Assembly (NCBI RefSeq): GCF_003344345.1
Contig: NZ_QPIP01000001.1
Coordinates: 7,428 to 71,427, forward strand
Reading direction: 5' to 3'
DNA length: 64,000 bases
Source: Wolbachia endosymbiont of Cylisticus convexus
GTDB taxonomy: Bacteria; Pseudomonadota; Alphaproteobacteria; Rickettsiales; Anaplasmataceae
Shown here in pieces: positions 49,861-59,868 of this stretch (within the stretch, counting starts at the first letter, position 1; each line of letters opens with the position of its first letter). The position numbers and the translations under genes were made by a program. The notes beneath the pieces were generated by a model. It was given only the letters and a program-made list of their open reading frames with translations, did no database searches and was not told where the DNA came from.

Positions 49861-51033
49861 TTATACACTCTTTAATATTTCATCCTTTTTATCATTGTTT
49901 AGTTTACTGCTGAACTCCTGACACCTTCTCTCGACAGCTGAATGCGTAGTCATAATATACCTTACCGTTTCAGATGATAACTCTGGTAACTCATTACGGA
50001 TCCTTCCTTGTTCTAGTTCAGAGAAATTGCTAAAATTGGCTCTGGCCATTTCAGGGAATTTTTGCGTAATCGTTTCTTTTATCATTGCTCTAGCTTCTTC
50101 TTCATCTAGTGTAATAACTACTAATAGATGCAAATCAGATAAAGACTCAAACAGTTTATTGTATGTTCCACCTGCACAACTTTGACCTTGAGTACCGTAA
50201 GTTGTTGCAGCGTCTACAAGACCCTTTACAAACATATCTTTTCTATTTTTTATGTCTTCATCATTCAAAGGGATTCTTTGATTTTCTGTTCCTGTATTTC
50301 TATCGTTGCAGGCTTTCCAACATAAAACAGCTGCCTGCTTTAGTGTTAGCTTACTATGATTATCTTTAAAATTATCTCCTGTTCTATTGATAAATCTTAA
50401 GCATTCAAGTACATGAGATTTATCACCTTCTGTAAATTCACTTGACTGTTTGATATACTCTTCAATGTCGTTTGTGTTGCCTCTATTTAGCTGCACATAG
50501 AACTCATTTTTGCTTAGATTCTCTTTATACTTTTCTATGAGTCTATCAACACTCAAATTTATACTAGCAACTGCACTTGGATCATGAGTAGTTTTTACAG
50601 CAAAAGGAAGGACATTAGTTAAACTATGGAAGAAAGGTATCTCTTCTTTTGGAATTTGTTGTATTAAACTATTAAGCTGCCGTACTCCTTCACGATTTAG
50701 CAGCCACAAGGACAACATAGGCAGCACTAAAAACATACAGGAAGGAATAATACATACGATCAAAATAGTTGTTAATATTCCTCTAATGATATTTTTTAAC
50801 CATGCTGACGACCTTTTTTCATTTTCTCCTGGTTTGAAAAAATAATTTACTAATAATAAATATAAAAGGAATTGTATGATGAAAAGAAGCGGAGAAATCA
50901 TACTTACTAATAAAACTATATTGATGAGCTTTTTAGTTTTACTAGTGTTGTTGTGAACATTTTGCGCTTCTTCTATTAAATCCTGTGCCCTATTTCTATT
51001 TTGCTGTTGATTATTATTTTGACCTACAAACAT
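49861..51033 (-). CDS. Unknown two-segment membrane protein with a conserved helical C-terminal domain
   Basis: The frame opens at GTG 51042, but ATG 51033, with AGGG about 9 nt upstream, is preferred (390 residues). A Gln/Asn-rich N-terminus is followed by two hydrophobic regions (about residues 38-65 and 85-115), then a soluble helical domain. A motif in this domain (VLCWKACND...YGTQGQSCAGGTYNKLFESLSDLH) lines up with the broken gene at 57352 (LVLKACNS...YAQGTFISETCFTGII...SLEGIH). Shared points are KACN, Y-x-Q-G, a Cys, and S-L-x-x-(L/I)-H. I do not recognise the family. Confidence 0.65.
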   Translation of the reverse strand: MFVGQNNNQQQNRNRAQDLIEEAQNVHNNTSKTKKLINIVLLVSMISPLLFIIQFLLYLLLVNYFFKPGENEKRSSAWLKNIIRGILTTILIVCIIPSCMFLVLPMLSLWLLNREGVRQLNSLIQQIPKEEIPFFHSLTNVLPFAVKTTHDPSAVASINLSVDRLIEKYKENLSKNEFYVQLNRGNTNDIEEYIKQSSEFTEGDKSHVLECLRFINRTGDNFKDNHSKLTLKQAAVLCWKACNDRNTGTENQRIPLNDEDIKNRKDMFVKGLVDAATTYGTQGQSCAGGTYNKLFESLSDLHLLVVITLDEEEARAMIKETITQKFPEMARANFSNFSELEQGRIRNELPELSSETVRYIMTTHSAVERRCQEFSSKLNNDKKDEILKSV

Positions 51034-51122
51034 AACACACACCCTATTCTAATATTAATATGCTATGCTATAGAAAGCATGTAAATAAAGCAAGAAATTT
51101 ATCAACTATCTGTGAGCTGCTT

Positions 51123-52262
51123 TTATTTTTGCTTGATTGGAGATTCTATCTTTGTGCTTTCTGCATTATTGAGAGTACTGCCTGTTTTTTGTGCAGCAAT
51201 TTCTTGAATACCTTTCACAATAAAATACACTACTAGCGCTAAACCAAGAGTTATAATAGTTAGCGTAACTAATGCTGCTAACTGAACTTTCATCTCTAAA
51301 CCCGTTTTTGCTTTATTCTCTCTTAGGAATCGAGCCATGTCTTGATCGTTTTCCTGCATCGCAAGATCTAAAGGAGTAAGTCCCCTCCCATTTTTTATAT
51401 TAATGTTTGCTCCCTGTTTCAAAAGAAGCCCCGTTTTTTCTATATTACCTTCTTTTACTGTACGAAATAGACGACTTTCACCTTCTATCTTTTCAATATC
51501 TGCTCCATATGATCTAAGTACTTCAATGGCTTTTTCATTCCCACTATTGAGCGCGATATCCAAAGCATCCATTCCAGCTTTATTTTTGTGGTTGATAAAA
51601 TCCTTTAGCTGATTTCTATCAAAACTTTCCACATATTGTTCAATAACGAGTTTTACTACCTTTTCAGGACAATTATTAGCAGCAGGAAAAAGTATTGTGT
51701 TGTTATTATTATCCTTTTTTGTTATGTCTGCTTTGAGTTTATTTATCAAATATTCGATAACTTCTATTCTGCTATCATTCTCTGCTTCAGTGCATTGTCT
51801 AGTAGCTAAAAATAAAGCTGTTCCCCCATTGTTATCTATATCTTCAATATTCCGTCCCTTATCAACTAAGGCTTGTATTACACTTTTATTTCCATATAAA
51901 GCAGCAAAGTGAAGAGGTGTATGCCCTTCAGTGCTTTCCCTTTCATTAATTAACGCACCATGGCTAGCTAGTAATTCTATGAACTCTGGCGTATTTGCAA
52001 AAATTGCAAGGTGCATTGGTGTTAAGTAATCTTTGCCATGATTTTCAGTTTTTGCGTTAACGTTTGCTCCACTTTCTATCAGCAATTTCGCTATTTCAAA
52101 TTGCTTATGCCCGATGGCAATATGCAGTGGTGTACGATTACGTTCATAATTATCATTGACGTTTGCACCAGATTTTATTAGTAATTCTGCAGTTTTAATA
52201 TCACCTGCCTTAATTGCAACGTGTAAGGAAGGAGATTCATCTTTTTCTATTTCCCCTGTCAT
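51123..52262 (-). CDS. Ankyrin-repeat protein with a C-terminal membrane anchor
   Basis: The 379-residue protein carries about nine ankyrin repeats (for example TPLHIAIGHKQFEIAKLLIE and TPLHFAALYGNKSVIQALVD, residues about 10-315). A single membrane helix follows (LAALVTLTIITLGLALVVYFIV), then a short polar tail. The topology suggests an ankyrin domain displayed from a membrane. It is unlike the 34463-38803 trio in its C-terminus. Confidence 0.87.
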   Translation of the reverse strand: MTGEIEKDESPSLHVAIKAGDIKTAELLIKSGANVNDNYERNRTPLHIAIGHKQFEIAKLLIESGANVNAKTENHGKDYLTPMHLAIFANTPEFIELLASHGALINERESTEGHTPLHFAALYGNKSVIQALVDKGRNIEDIDNNGGTALFLATRQCTEAENDSRIEVIEYLINKLKADITKKDNNNNTILFPAANNCPEKVVKLVIEQYVESFDRNQLKDFINHKNKAGMDALDIALNSGNEKAIEVLRSYGADIEKIEGESRLFRTVKEGNIEKTGLLLKQGANINIKNGRGLTPLDLAMQENDQDMARFLRENKAKTGLEMKVQLAALVTLTIITLGLALVVYFIVKGIQEIAAQKTGSTLNNAESTKIESPIKQK

Positions 52263-52485
52263 ACGAAATTGCGAACATATTAATTCATATATTATTAAGT
52301 TTTTATTAAGATTATATTAATAATAGTTAAAAAAACTTCAATTTTTATTAAAAAATAGATATCTATCAACGATTTTATAAGCAAATGTTTATATAATAAT
52401 TCCAAAAGTGAAACAGTAAAAAAAAAGCTTTTCATGAGAAATTATAAATGATAAATTATTAATAATGAATTATCGAGAATAAGTT

Positions 52486-53169
52486 ATGTGCTTTGGTTTG
52501 CCTAACATAAACAGAGAAGGTTATTTATTTATAATTGTTTCCTTTATAGTAACGTGTATAGCATTCTCTATATCTTGGGGGGCTGGCATTACTTGCTTAT
52601 TCCCAACACTATTATGTACTTATTTCTTTCGTGACCCATCAAGAGCTGTACCAAACAATAAGGATTTCATATTAAGCCCTGCTGATGGTGTGATTTCAAA
52701 AATTGAAGAAGTTAATTATCCTTTGTTAGCAGAAAACGAAGAAGGAAAGAAGTTTACACTTGTCAGCATATTTCTAAGTGTTTTGAATGTCCATGTGAAT
52801 CGTATACCAATATCTGGTGCGATAAAGGAAATGAATTATAAAAAAGGCAAGTTTATTTCTGCAGTAAGCAATAGGTCTAGTAATGAAAATGAAAAGCAGG
52901 TTATTGTGATTGAATATGAAGAGGGGAAAGAAATCATTGTGGAACAAATAGCTGGATTTATTGCACGCCGCATTGTTTGTAATTTGAGAGTATCTCAAAG
53001 TGTAAAAGCAGGTGAAAGATTTGGAATTATACGATTTGGCAGTAGAGTAAATATTTATATACCTACTGGCATAGAGGTAAGAGTTTCAGAAGGGCAAACT
53101 GTTATTGGTGGTGAAACAATTATAGCAGATTTAAACAAGCAAGAGAAGCTTATTTTTGATGTAATATGA
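52486..53169 (+). CDS. psd: Phosphatidylserine decarboxylase
   Basis: Psd decarboxylates phosphatidylserine to phosphatidylethanolamine at the inner membrane. The 227-residue protein belongs to the short (archaeal/alphaproteobacterial) form, with N-terminal hydrophobic segments, the conserved SPADGVI and an F-G-S-R motif ([13 protein letters not shown]). Autocleavage at the G-S bond would give the pyruvoyl alpha subunit. Its stop overlaps the pssA start, and pssA makes its substrate. Confidence 0.93.
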   Translation: MCFGLPNINREGYLFIIVSFIVTCIAFSISWGAGITCLFPTLLCTYFFRDPSRAVPNNKDFILSPADGVISKIEEVNYPLLAENEEGKKFTLVSIFLSVLNVHVNRIPISGAIKEMNYKKGKFISAVSNRSSNENEKQVIVIEYEEGKEIIVEQIAGFIARRIVCNLRVSQSVKAGERFGIIRFGSRVNIYIPTGIEVRVSEGQTVIGGETIIADLNKQEKLIFDVI

Positions 53170-53951
53170 ATAACGATGGAAGTAACGGTAAATTCTTACC
53201 TATTACCAAATTATTTCCAAATTTTATAACTTTACTGGGTTTATGTGCTGGCCTTACTTCACTTAAATTCACATTTAATGAACAATGGGAATTGTCAGCA
53301 ACTTTTATTATCATCGCAGCAATAATAGATGGAATGGATGGTAGAATAGCCAGAATTCTAAAATCAACTAGCGATTTTGGAGCACAGCTTGATTCTTTTG
53401 CAGATTTTCTGAATTTTGGTTCAGCACCTGCCTTTCTTTTGTATTTTTGGAAGTTAAATAAAATTAAAGTTGTAGGTTGGATCTTAGTAATGATATATGT
53501 AATCTGCATATCAATAAGACTTGCAAGATTCAATGTTTCGCTACATTCAGAACAACTATGCTGGAAAAAAAATTTCTTTTCCGGCATTCCAGCTCCTGTA
53601 TGCGCTTTACTTGCTCTGTTACCAATAATTATTACCTTCCAATCTCATGAAAGTGAATACTTACTTCTTATAGAGCAGTTTTTTAACGTAAGGAATACAG
53701 CTTGTTACTTTTTGGCCATTTCATTTTTTTCGATAAGTCATATTCCAACTTTCTCCGCAAAGTACATTTATGTCCCTAAAAGTTTATCCTATATCTTTGT
53801 ATCATTTTTTGGAATATTGATCATATTTTTTATAAGCAAGCCCTGGATAACACTACCAATTTTAGGTGCAGTTTATGTATTGACTATTCCAATAAGTACT
53901 GGACTTTATATATATTACGCATATAAAACTAGTCCGCTATATAAAAAATAG
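53166..53951 (+). CDS. pssA: CDP-diacylglycerol--serine O-phosphatidyltransferase
   Basis: PssA makes phosphatidylserine from CDP-diacylglycerol and serine. The 261-residue multi-pass protein has the CDP-alcohol phosphotransferase signature [20 protein letters not shown] with the following LDSFAD (D-G-x2-A-R-x8-G-x3-D-x3-D). It overlaps psd by 4 bp, so both PE-synthesis steps are coupled. Confidence 0.94.
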   Translation: MNNDGSNGKFLPITKLFPNFITLLGLCAGLTSLKFTFNEQWELSATFIIIAAIIDGMDGRIARILKSTSDFGAQLDSFADFLNFGSAPAFLLYFWKLNKIKVVGWILVMIYVICISIRLARFNVSLHSEQLCWKKNFFSGIPAPVCALLALLPIIITFQSHESEYLLLIEQFFNVRNTACYFLAISFFSISHIPTFSAKYIYVPKSLSYIFVSFFGILIIFFISKPWITLPILGAVYVLTIPISTGLYIYYAYKTSPLYKK

Positions 53952-55309
53952 TGAGCAGCATGGTTGTAAAAGTAACTGATCTATTAAATTCTCTTCTATA
54001 TATAAAGATATTTAACATTCCATTCATAATTATTTGGGTAATTGCAACTGGAGTTTTTTGTATGATTCAATTCAAATTTACTAACTTTAGATTATTCAAA
54101 CATGGAATACAGACGCTATTTAACCTAAAATGTAATGGCAATAATAATGGTGTAATCACTCATATTCAAGCGTTTGCAACAGTCATTTCCGGAACAGTTG
54201 GTCTTGGAACAATATCAGGAGTTGCAATAGCTATCACAATAGGGGGCCCAAGTGCAGTTTTTTGGATGATAGTTACTGGAATACTTGGTATGTCAATAAA
54301 GTTTGCTGAAGTAGTGCTTGCATTCAATTACCGCTCTGAAAACACAACTGGTGGAGCTTTTTATTATATGGAGCATGGACTTGCAAAGATTGGATTTATA
54401 AAAATTGGCAAATCCCTCGCATTTATTTATGTGATTATGCTGCTTGTTGCAATGATTCTGGGCGGCATACCATTTCAAGCAAATCAAATTGCAGCGTTGT
54501 CAAATAACCTATTTGAATACAACGCATCTGTTATTATATCTCTGCTTGTATTAATTGTAATACTGGGAGGGATCAAGCGAATTGCTTTCGTTGCAACAGG
54601 TTTAGGGCCGATTATGATAATGTTATATGTAGGCATGTGCATGTATTTAATCTGTGCAAACGGAAGTAATCTTTTAAATGCTCTATCTATAATGTTTCAA
54701 GATATCTTTAACAAATCAGCTATAGAAGGTGGAGTATTGAGTGGATTAATAGCAGGGGTAAGAAGATCAGTGTTTGCTAATGAAGCGGGTACTGGAACAG
54801 CAGCTATAGCACATTCGATTGTAAAAGAGAAAGACCCAGTTAAAGTTGGGAGTGTTGCAATGATTGCACCATTTGTAGACACAATATTAGTCTCATTTTT
54901 GACTGGTGTTGTGATAATTATCACTGGTATGCACAGTACCAATGAAATCGGTGATATTACGTTAGTTAGCTCAGCATTTTTGACAGCCTTGCCTTTATTT
55001 AGCAAGCTAGTTCTTCCGCTGATAATGTTTTCCTTTGCATTTTCCACGATAATAGCTTATTATTACTACTGTGAAGTTGCCCTTGTGTACTTATTTAGTA
55101 ACAAAAAAGTACTGATATTATTTCAATTTTTTATAGTGGGTTCAGTGTATATCAGCTGTATATCAAAAAATATAGAATTTATATCTTATTTAGGTGACAG
55201 TCTGTTTATGTGCCTTATGATTCCAAATGCTGTTGCAATATACCTACTGAGAAGGGACGTTTCAAATGCAGTAGACTCTTATTACGAAAGGTATAAACAT
55301 GATTTATAG
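53951..55309 (+). CDS. Sodium:amino-acid (alanine) symporter family protein, copy 1
   Basis: The 452-residue membrane protein (GTG 53951 or ATG 53960) belongs to the AGCS family of Na+-coupled alanine/glycine carriers. It has about eleven hydrophobic segments. The conserved VGLGTISGVAIAITIGGPSAVFWM and AGVRRSVFANEAGTGTAAIAHS motifs include substrate- and sodium-binding positions. Such uptake is expected in an endosymbiont that imports amino acids. It overlaps the next, paralogous gene by 11 bp. Confidence 0.9.
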   Translation: MSSMVVKVTDLLNSLLYIKIFNIPFIIIWVIATGVFCMIQFKFTNFRLFKHGIQTLFNLKCNGNNNGVITHIQAFATVISGTVGLGTISGVAIAITIGGPSAVFWMIVTGILGMSIKFAEVVLAFNYRSENTTGGAFYYMEHGLAKIGFIKIGKSLAFIYVIMLLVAMILGGIPFQANQIAALSNNLFEYNASVIISLLVLIVILGGIKRIAFVATGLGPIMIMLYVGMCMYLICANGSNLLNALSIMFQDIFNKSAIEGGVLSGLIAGVRRSVFANEAGTGTAAIAHSIVKEKDPVKVGSVAMIAPFVDTILVSFLTGVVIIITGMHSTNEIGDITLVSSAFLTALPLFSKLVLPLIMFSFAFSTIIAYYYYCEVALVYLFSNKKVLILFQFFIVGSVYISCISKNIEFISYLGDSLFMCLMIPNAVAIYLLRRDVSNAVDSYYERYKHDL

Positions 55310-56765
55310 ATTGCTTTGTATGATGTTATTTTGCCTATCGTTTAATGATGTATATGCTGCTTCAATTTTTTACAAAAGTTATGACATTGCATTAAATGGA
55401 ATAAGCAACTTCATGAATGAAGTATTGTTTTTCAAGATCTTTCACGTACCATTTATAATTCTTCTATTGGTTTTTGGTTATATATTTCTAACACTACGTT
55501 TTAAATTTCTCAACATAAGGATGTTTAAGCATGCATTCGCTATTTTGTGTGGAAAATATAACACAGATCATCACGATGGTCACATTACGCATTTTCAGGC
55601 ATTCGTAACCGCGCTATCAAGCACAGTAGGTCTTGGAACTGTTGCTGGTGTTGCAATTGCAATTTCAATGGGAGGGCCAGGAGCGGTACCTTGGATGATG
55701 ATTACAGGTTTTTTTGGTATGTCTGCAAAGTTTGCTGAAGTAACTTTAGCATTCAGGCACAGAACAGAAGGTCAAGAGCAGTTATTCAGTGGTCCTTTTC
55801 AATATATAAGGAATGGGCTAGAGGAATTTGGATTTAAAAAACTTGGTATTGTTCTGGCTGCTATATATGCAGTATTTTTTATATTATCAGGTCTTGGTGG
55901 AAGTGTAGCGTTTCAAACTAACCAAATGGTTTCAATATTATCTGGTTATTCACATTGGATAGATGGTCATCCTTGGTTTCTCTCTTCCATAATTTCTATG
56001 TTACTTGCTCTAGTAATTATTGGTGGAATTAGAAGGATAGCCAGGGTGTCTTCTGCACTAGTACCTATTATGTCACTCATATATATTTTGAGTTGTTTCA
56101 CGATTATTGCATTTAATATTCACAATTTTAGTAACGCATTTAAAATATTATTTTCCAGTATGATAGACTTCAATGCTGTTGGTGGAGGAGTGGTAGGAGC
56201 ATTTGTTGCTGGAATTCAAAGGGCAGTTTTTGCCAGCGAAGCAGGTGTTGGTTCTGCTTCAATCACTCACGCGGTAGCTAAAGATGAGGAGCCGGTTAGA
56301 ACTGGACTAGTTGCGATGATAGAACCATGCTTTGACACAATGTTAATTTGCTGTTTAACAGGAATAACAATAGTAATAACAGGTGCATACCAGACCAGCA
56401 CTGGCGAGGGAATACTGATCACTCAAAAAGCATTTGAGACAGTTTCTTCTTGGTTTCCTATCCTTTTAACAATAGCTGCGCCTTTATTTGCATTTTCTTC
56501 AGTAATTTCATTTGTCTATTGCTGTGAAATGGGATGGTTATATTTGTTTGGTGCAAAGAGTATAGTGATATACCGAATATCGGTAATAATTGTGGCATTT
56601 TTCTCTGGTCTTTCTAAAGATATAATGGCTATTGCCAATATTGGTGGAGCTTTATTCTCTTGTTTAGCACTCATCAATATGACAGCGCTCATACTGTTCA
56701 GTAATCAAATCAACGATGAAGTTCAATTCTATCTAAAAAGACTGAGAAATAACAAGATTAACTAG
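55299..56765 (+). CDS. Sodium:amino-acid (alanine) symporter family protein, copy 2
   Basis: This 488-residue paralogue of the preceding protein has the same AGCS motifs (VGLGTVAGVAIAISMGGPGA, AGIQRAVFASEAGVGSASITHA) but an extra N-terminal hydrophobic signal-like segment (LLCMMLFCLSFNDVYAA). It arose by tandem duplication, and the sequences have since diverged widely, suggesting different substrates. Confidence 0.9.
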   Translation: MIYRLLCMMLFCLSFNDVYAASIFYKSYDIALNGISNFMNEVLFFKIFHVPFIILLLVFGYIFLTLRFKFLNIRMFKHAFAILCGKYNTDHHDGHITHFQAFVTALSSTVGLGTVAGVAIAISMGGPGAVPWMMITGFFGMSAKFAEVTLAFRHRTEGQEQLFSGPFQYIRNGLEEFGFKKLGIVLAAIYAVFFILSGLGGSVAFQTNQMVSILSGYSHWIDGHPWFLSSIISMLLALVIIGGIRRIARVSSALVPIMSLIYILSCFTIIAFNIHNFSNAFKILFSSMIDFNAVGGGVVGAFVAGIQRAVFASEAGVGSASITHAVAKDEEPVRTGLVAMIEPCFDTMLICCLTGITIVITGAYQTSTGEGILITQKAFETVSSWFPILLTIAAPLFAFSSVISFVYCCEMGWLYLFGAKSIVIYRISVIIVAFFSGLSKDIMAIANIGGALFSCLALINMTALILFSNQINDEVQFYLKRLRNNKIN

Positions 56766-56777
56766 GTTTTTAGTATA

Positions 56778-57350
56778 ATGGAGAAATATATAATTCTTAT
56801 ATTATCCTACGTACTCGGTTCAATACCGTTTAGCTTAATTATTGCAAAAATAAAGGGGATAAATTTAAGAGAGGTAGGCTCAGGAAACATTGGCGCTACA
56901 AACGTTGCAAGGACAGGAAATAAAGGCCTTGCTGCTCTTGCATTATTTCTGGATGCCTTTAAAGGGTTTATCGCGGTTTATATAGCACAACAATTTTTCG
57001 ATGACAATCTTTGTATATATATATCTGCAATTTTAGCAGTTTTAGGGCACATGTTTCCCATTTGGCTAAAATTTAAAGGAGGCAAAGGAGTTGCAACAAC
57101 TTTGGGAGTTTTAATAGCACTTAATATGCTAGTTGCCCTGATATTTATATTTGCCTGGATAGTGGTATTTTTTATCTTTAGATACTCTTCTCTTGCTTCA
57201 TTAAGTGCTACTTCAACGGCTGTAGCATGGTCCTTTTTTTTCCAGAGGAATTTGTTCTTAACATTACTAGTTATAGGAACACTAGTTTTCCTAAAACACC
57301 ACAGAAATATTGTGAATCTTCTGCAAGGTAAGGAACATAAGTTTTTATAA
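56778..57350 (+). CDS. plsY: Glycerol-3-phosphate acyltransferase PlsY
   Basis: PlsY acylates glycerol-3-phosphate from acyl-phosphate, the first step of phospholipid synthesis. The 190-residue membrane protein shows GSIPFSLIIAKIKG near the N-terminus, GSGNIGATNVARTGNKG, and GHMFPIWLKFKGGKGVAT. It follows the symporters by 12 bp and ends one base from the convergent gene. Confidence 0.95.
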   Translation: MEKYIILILSYVLGSIPFSLIIAKIKGINLREVGSGNIGATNVARTGNKGLAALALFLDAFKGFIAVYIAQQFFDDNLCIYISAILAVLGHMFPIWLKFKGGKGVATTLGVLIALNMLVALIFIFAWIVVFFIFRYSSLASLSATSTAVAWSFFFQRNLFLTLLVIGTLVFLKHHRNIVNLLQGKEHKFL

Positions 57351-57351
57351 T

Positions 57352-58500
57352 TTACGTGCTGACCCTGTTACTTCTTATATTATCGATGTTTGGGTCGGTT
57401 AATTTTCCTGGATTAATATATTCAAGATTTTCTATTGTATCTACTACATTCTGTTCACTACAATCCAAGCTAAACAAATTTCTCATTAAAGGTATCCTGA
57501 TCTCTTGAATAAAATTAGAAGTTATTTGTTTACTGCTATCATCTGACTTATCCCAAGCATTGAGGATTTCTTTATGATTCTTCTTTTTTTTCAGCTCTTT
57601 CTTAATAAACTCATACGCCTCATCTTTTGCATCCATTCCAATTCTGTCTTCCATAAGGTATTTTACTCTAATACTAGAGTGTATTCCTTCTAATGACTTT
57701 ATCGCAGCACCAATAATACCGGTAAAGCAAGTTTCAGAAATAAACGTCCCTTGAGCATAATTTATGGCATACATTAAAGACTTTGCCAATTCCTGCCTTT
57801 TGCTGCAACTGATTCACTATCTCCACTATTGCAAGCCTTTAGAACTAAGTATAAAATTTGCCCTCCCATGAGTCCAGAAACATGAACTTGTTCATCATTA
57901 TTGCACCACTCATTAAGAAAGTTAATCAATCCCTTTTTATTATTATCCCTAAACTCTTTTTCTCCTTCTATAAACATAATAAATTCATTATTATGTATAA
58001 TATCCTTAGATTCTGGTATCTTCTCACCATATTTATCTTTTAATATATTAATATTGTCAATAATACTATCATTTGATAAATGAGGCAATGTGTGTTCAAT
58101 AGCAGTATTAATAAAATACTTCATACCGAATAAGTTCTCTCGTGCACCATCCAAAAGTAAATTCACTGCATTCTTAAACAGGGCAATAGGATTAAGTTTT
58201 TTTGGTCTGACTTCAGGTTGCAACAAAATTATTAACATCGTTAATGGTATCGGTGCTAACAGCCAAGCTAATATGAGAGCCTTAGTAAAGGATAGATATA
58301 ATATAAACCCTACTAACGATAAAAAAACACTGACTTGATTATATTATCTTTAATAAATACTTTCCAGTATTCCTTTTTATTTACTTCCTCATTCTTTATT
58401 TTTTATAGGTAAGAAAAGTTTGGACCTCTAATCTGTAAAGAACAGCCACAAAAGAAATTGCTATACTGGTGGACATAGTTAATATATTTAACGCTTGCAC
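57352..58500 (-). pseudogene. Membrane protein gene broken by three one-base deletions
   Basis: Four open pieces on the reverse strand form one protein once each frame is restored. They are an N-terminal membrane helix (ILTMSTSIAISFVAVLY; candidate start GTG 58500), a linker (NEEVNKKEYWKVFIKDNIIK), a second hydrophobic pair (VGFILYLSFTKALILAWLLAP), and a soluble domain ending in NRVST. The breaks are in an A6 run near 58400 (should be A7), a T7 run near 58321-58327 (should be T8), and an A4 run near 57797 (should be A5). The membrane/soluble layout and a KACN...QG...C...SLEGIH motif match the 49861 protein, so the two are paralogues. Confidence 0.6.
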
Positions 58501-58627
58501 AGTACCAAGGTAAACAAAAAACTTTAGCCTGTTAGATTCCTTTGAAGGAAATTATAATTGAGAAATACCTATCATAGCTTACCTTCAACATCATTACACT
58601 CTAGTAATAGCATAATAATTTAAAACG

Positions 58628-59539
58628 TCAATGTTTAAGTATCTTATTATCCACACACTCATCGTATTCGATCTCGACTGTAGAGTGTGCTATCTCGAAC
58701 CTATTTAGTAGTATTTTTTTTATCTCATACAAAATATCAGTGTGTTGTGCATTTTGCTTTACTTTGGCATGCATGGTAATTATAAAATAATTATCAGATA
58801 GTGACCATGCATGTATGTGGTGCACATCTATCACTTCAGGTAACTTAGATACAATCTCACTTTTGATCTCCTCAGCAGATACACCTTCAGGTGTACCTTC
58901 AAGGAGTATATGGCAAGAATTCTTGAGAATTTTATAGCCACTGTTTAAGATTATTACGCTGACAAATATTGACAAAATAGGGTCCACTACTTGCCATCCG
59001 GTAAGCATGATAATTATGGATGCAAGTATAGCAGCTACAGAGCCTAAAATATCTCCTATGACGTGTAATACAGCACTTTTTATGTTTATGTTACTTTCAC
59101 ATTTACTATGTAATATAAAAAAGACTATGATATTAGAAATCAGGCCAAGTGTGGCAATTATTAACATTACTTTCCATTCAACATTAACTGGAAAAATAAA
59201 TCTTTTTATTGATTCAATTATAATGACCGCTGCAATGAGAAATAGAGTTAAACCATTAATAAATGCTGCAATTATCTGCAATCTGTGATAACCATATGAC
59301 CTCTGTAAATCAGATTTCTTGGCTGAAAATTTATGTGCTATCCAGCTTAAAACCAAAGCAAAAAGGTCAGTGAGCATGTGTCCTGCATCTGATAACAGAG
59401 CAAGCGAGTGTGAAATTATTCCACCTGCTATCTCCATAAGCATTGTTATTGCAACTATTATTATAGAATAAATTAAGCGCTTGGATGCTGCTGCTGAGTG
59501 TTTGCCATTGTGGACTGCTGTCATATAAAATCTTTTCAT
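58628..59539 (-). CDS. Cation diffusion facilitator (zinc/cobalt efflux) protein
   Basis: The 303-residue CDF protein exports divalent metal (usually Zn2+) in exchange for protons. The metal-site motifs HSLALLSDAGHMLTD and HVIGDILGSV (H/D-x3-D pairs in helices II and V) are present, and a soluble C-terminal domain (HHIHAWSLSDNYFIITMHAKV) completes it. ATG 59539 is chosen because longer starts to 59593 would run through the tRNA-Val gene. An alternative ATG is at 59524. Confidence 0.93.
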   Translation of the reverse strand: MKRFYMTAVHNGKHSAAASKRLIYSIIIVAITMLMEIAGGIISHSLALLSDAGHMLTDLFALVLSWIAHKFSAKKSDLQRSYGYHRLQIIAAFINGLTLFLIAAVIIIESIKRFIFPVNVEWKVMLIIATLGLISNIIVFFILHSKCESNINIKSAVLHVIGDILGSVAAILASIIIMLTGWQVVDPILSIFVSVIILNSGYKILKNSCHILLEGTPEGVSAEEIKSEIVSKLPEVIDVHHIHAWSLSDNYFIITMHAKVKQNAQHTDILYEIKKILLNRFEIAHSTVEIEYDECVDNKILKH

Positions 59540-59551
59540 GAGCAAAAAACG

Positions 59552-59624
59552 TGGGTAACACTGGGCTCGAACCAGCGACCCCTTGCACGTCAAGCAAGTG
59601 CTCTACCAACTGAGCTAATTACCC
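59552..59624 (-). tRNA. tRNA-Val (anticodon GAC)
   Basis: Read on the reverse strand, a 73-nt cloverleaf starts GGGTAAT and ends GTTACCC plus discriminator A. The D-arm GCTC...GAGC, anticodon stem CTTGC/GCAAG with loop TTGACGT (anticodon GAC), and T-arm GCTGG-TTCGAGC-CCAGT all pair. CCA is not encoded. It lies 12 bp upstream of the cation-efflux gene on the same strand. Confidence 0.95.
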
Positions 59625-59868
59625 ATCGTAGCTTTAGTATAGTGCTTCAGTGGAATAGAAGTCAATTTGCTTTTAAATTCTTACCCTATCCTAATGTAAC
59701 GTTAGAATGTAGATTTTTTTGTAGTCAAGCTATATCTTATATTGTTCATATTAAATTAATTACTTATATTTCTTCACTAAGATATAGACTATACCAATAT
59801 GAAAATTCACATTTTTTTAGTAGAGATCACCTTATATTTGAAGAGTTAGTAAATTAGAGGTTAGAATT

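Noticed and set aside
59540..59593. Longer start of the cation-efflux protein
   Set aside because: It would run through the tRNA-Val gene.
59498..59857. 119-residue open frame on the plus strand
   Set aside because: It is the antisense of tRNA-Val and the start of the cation-efflux gene; no ribosome-binding site or family match.
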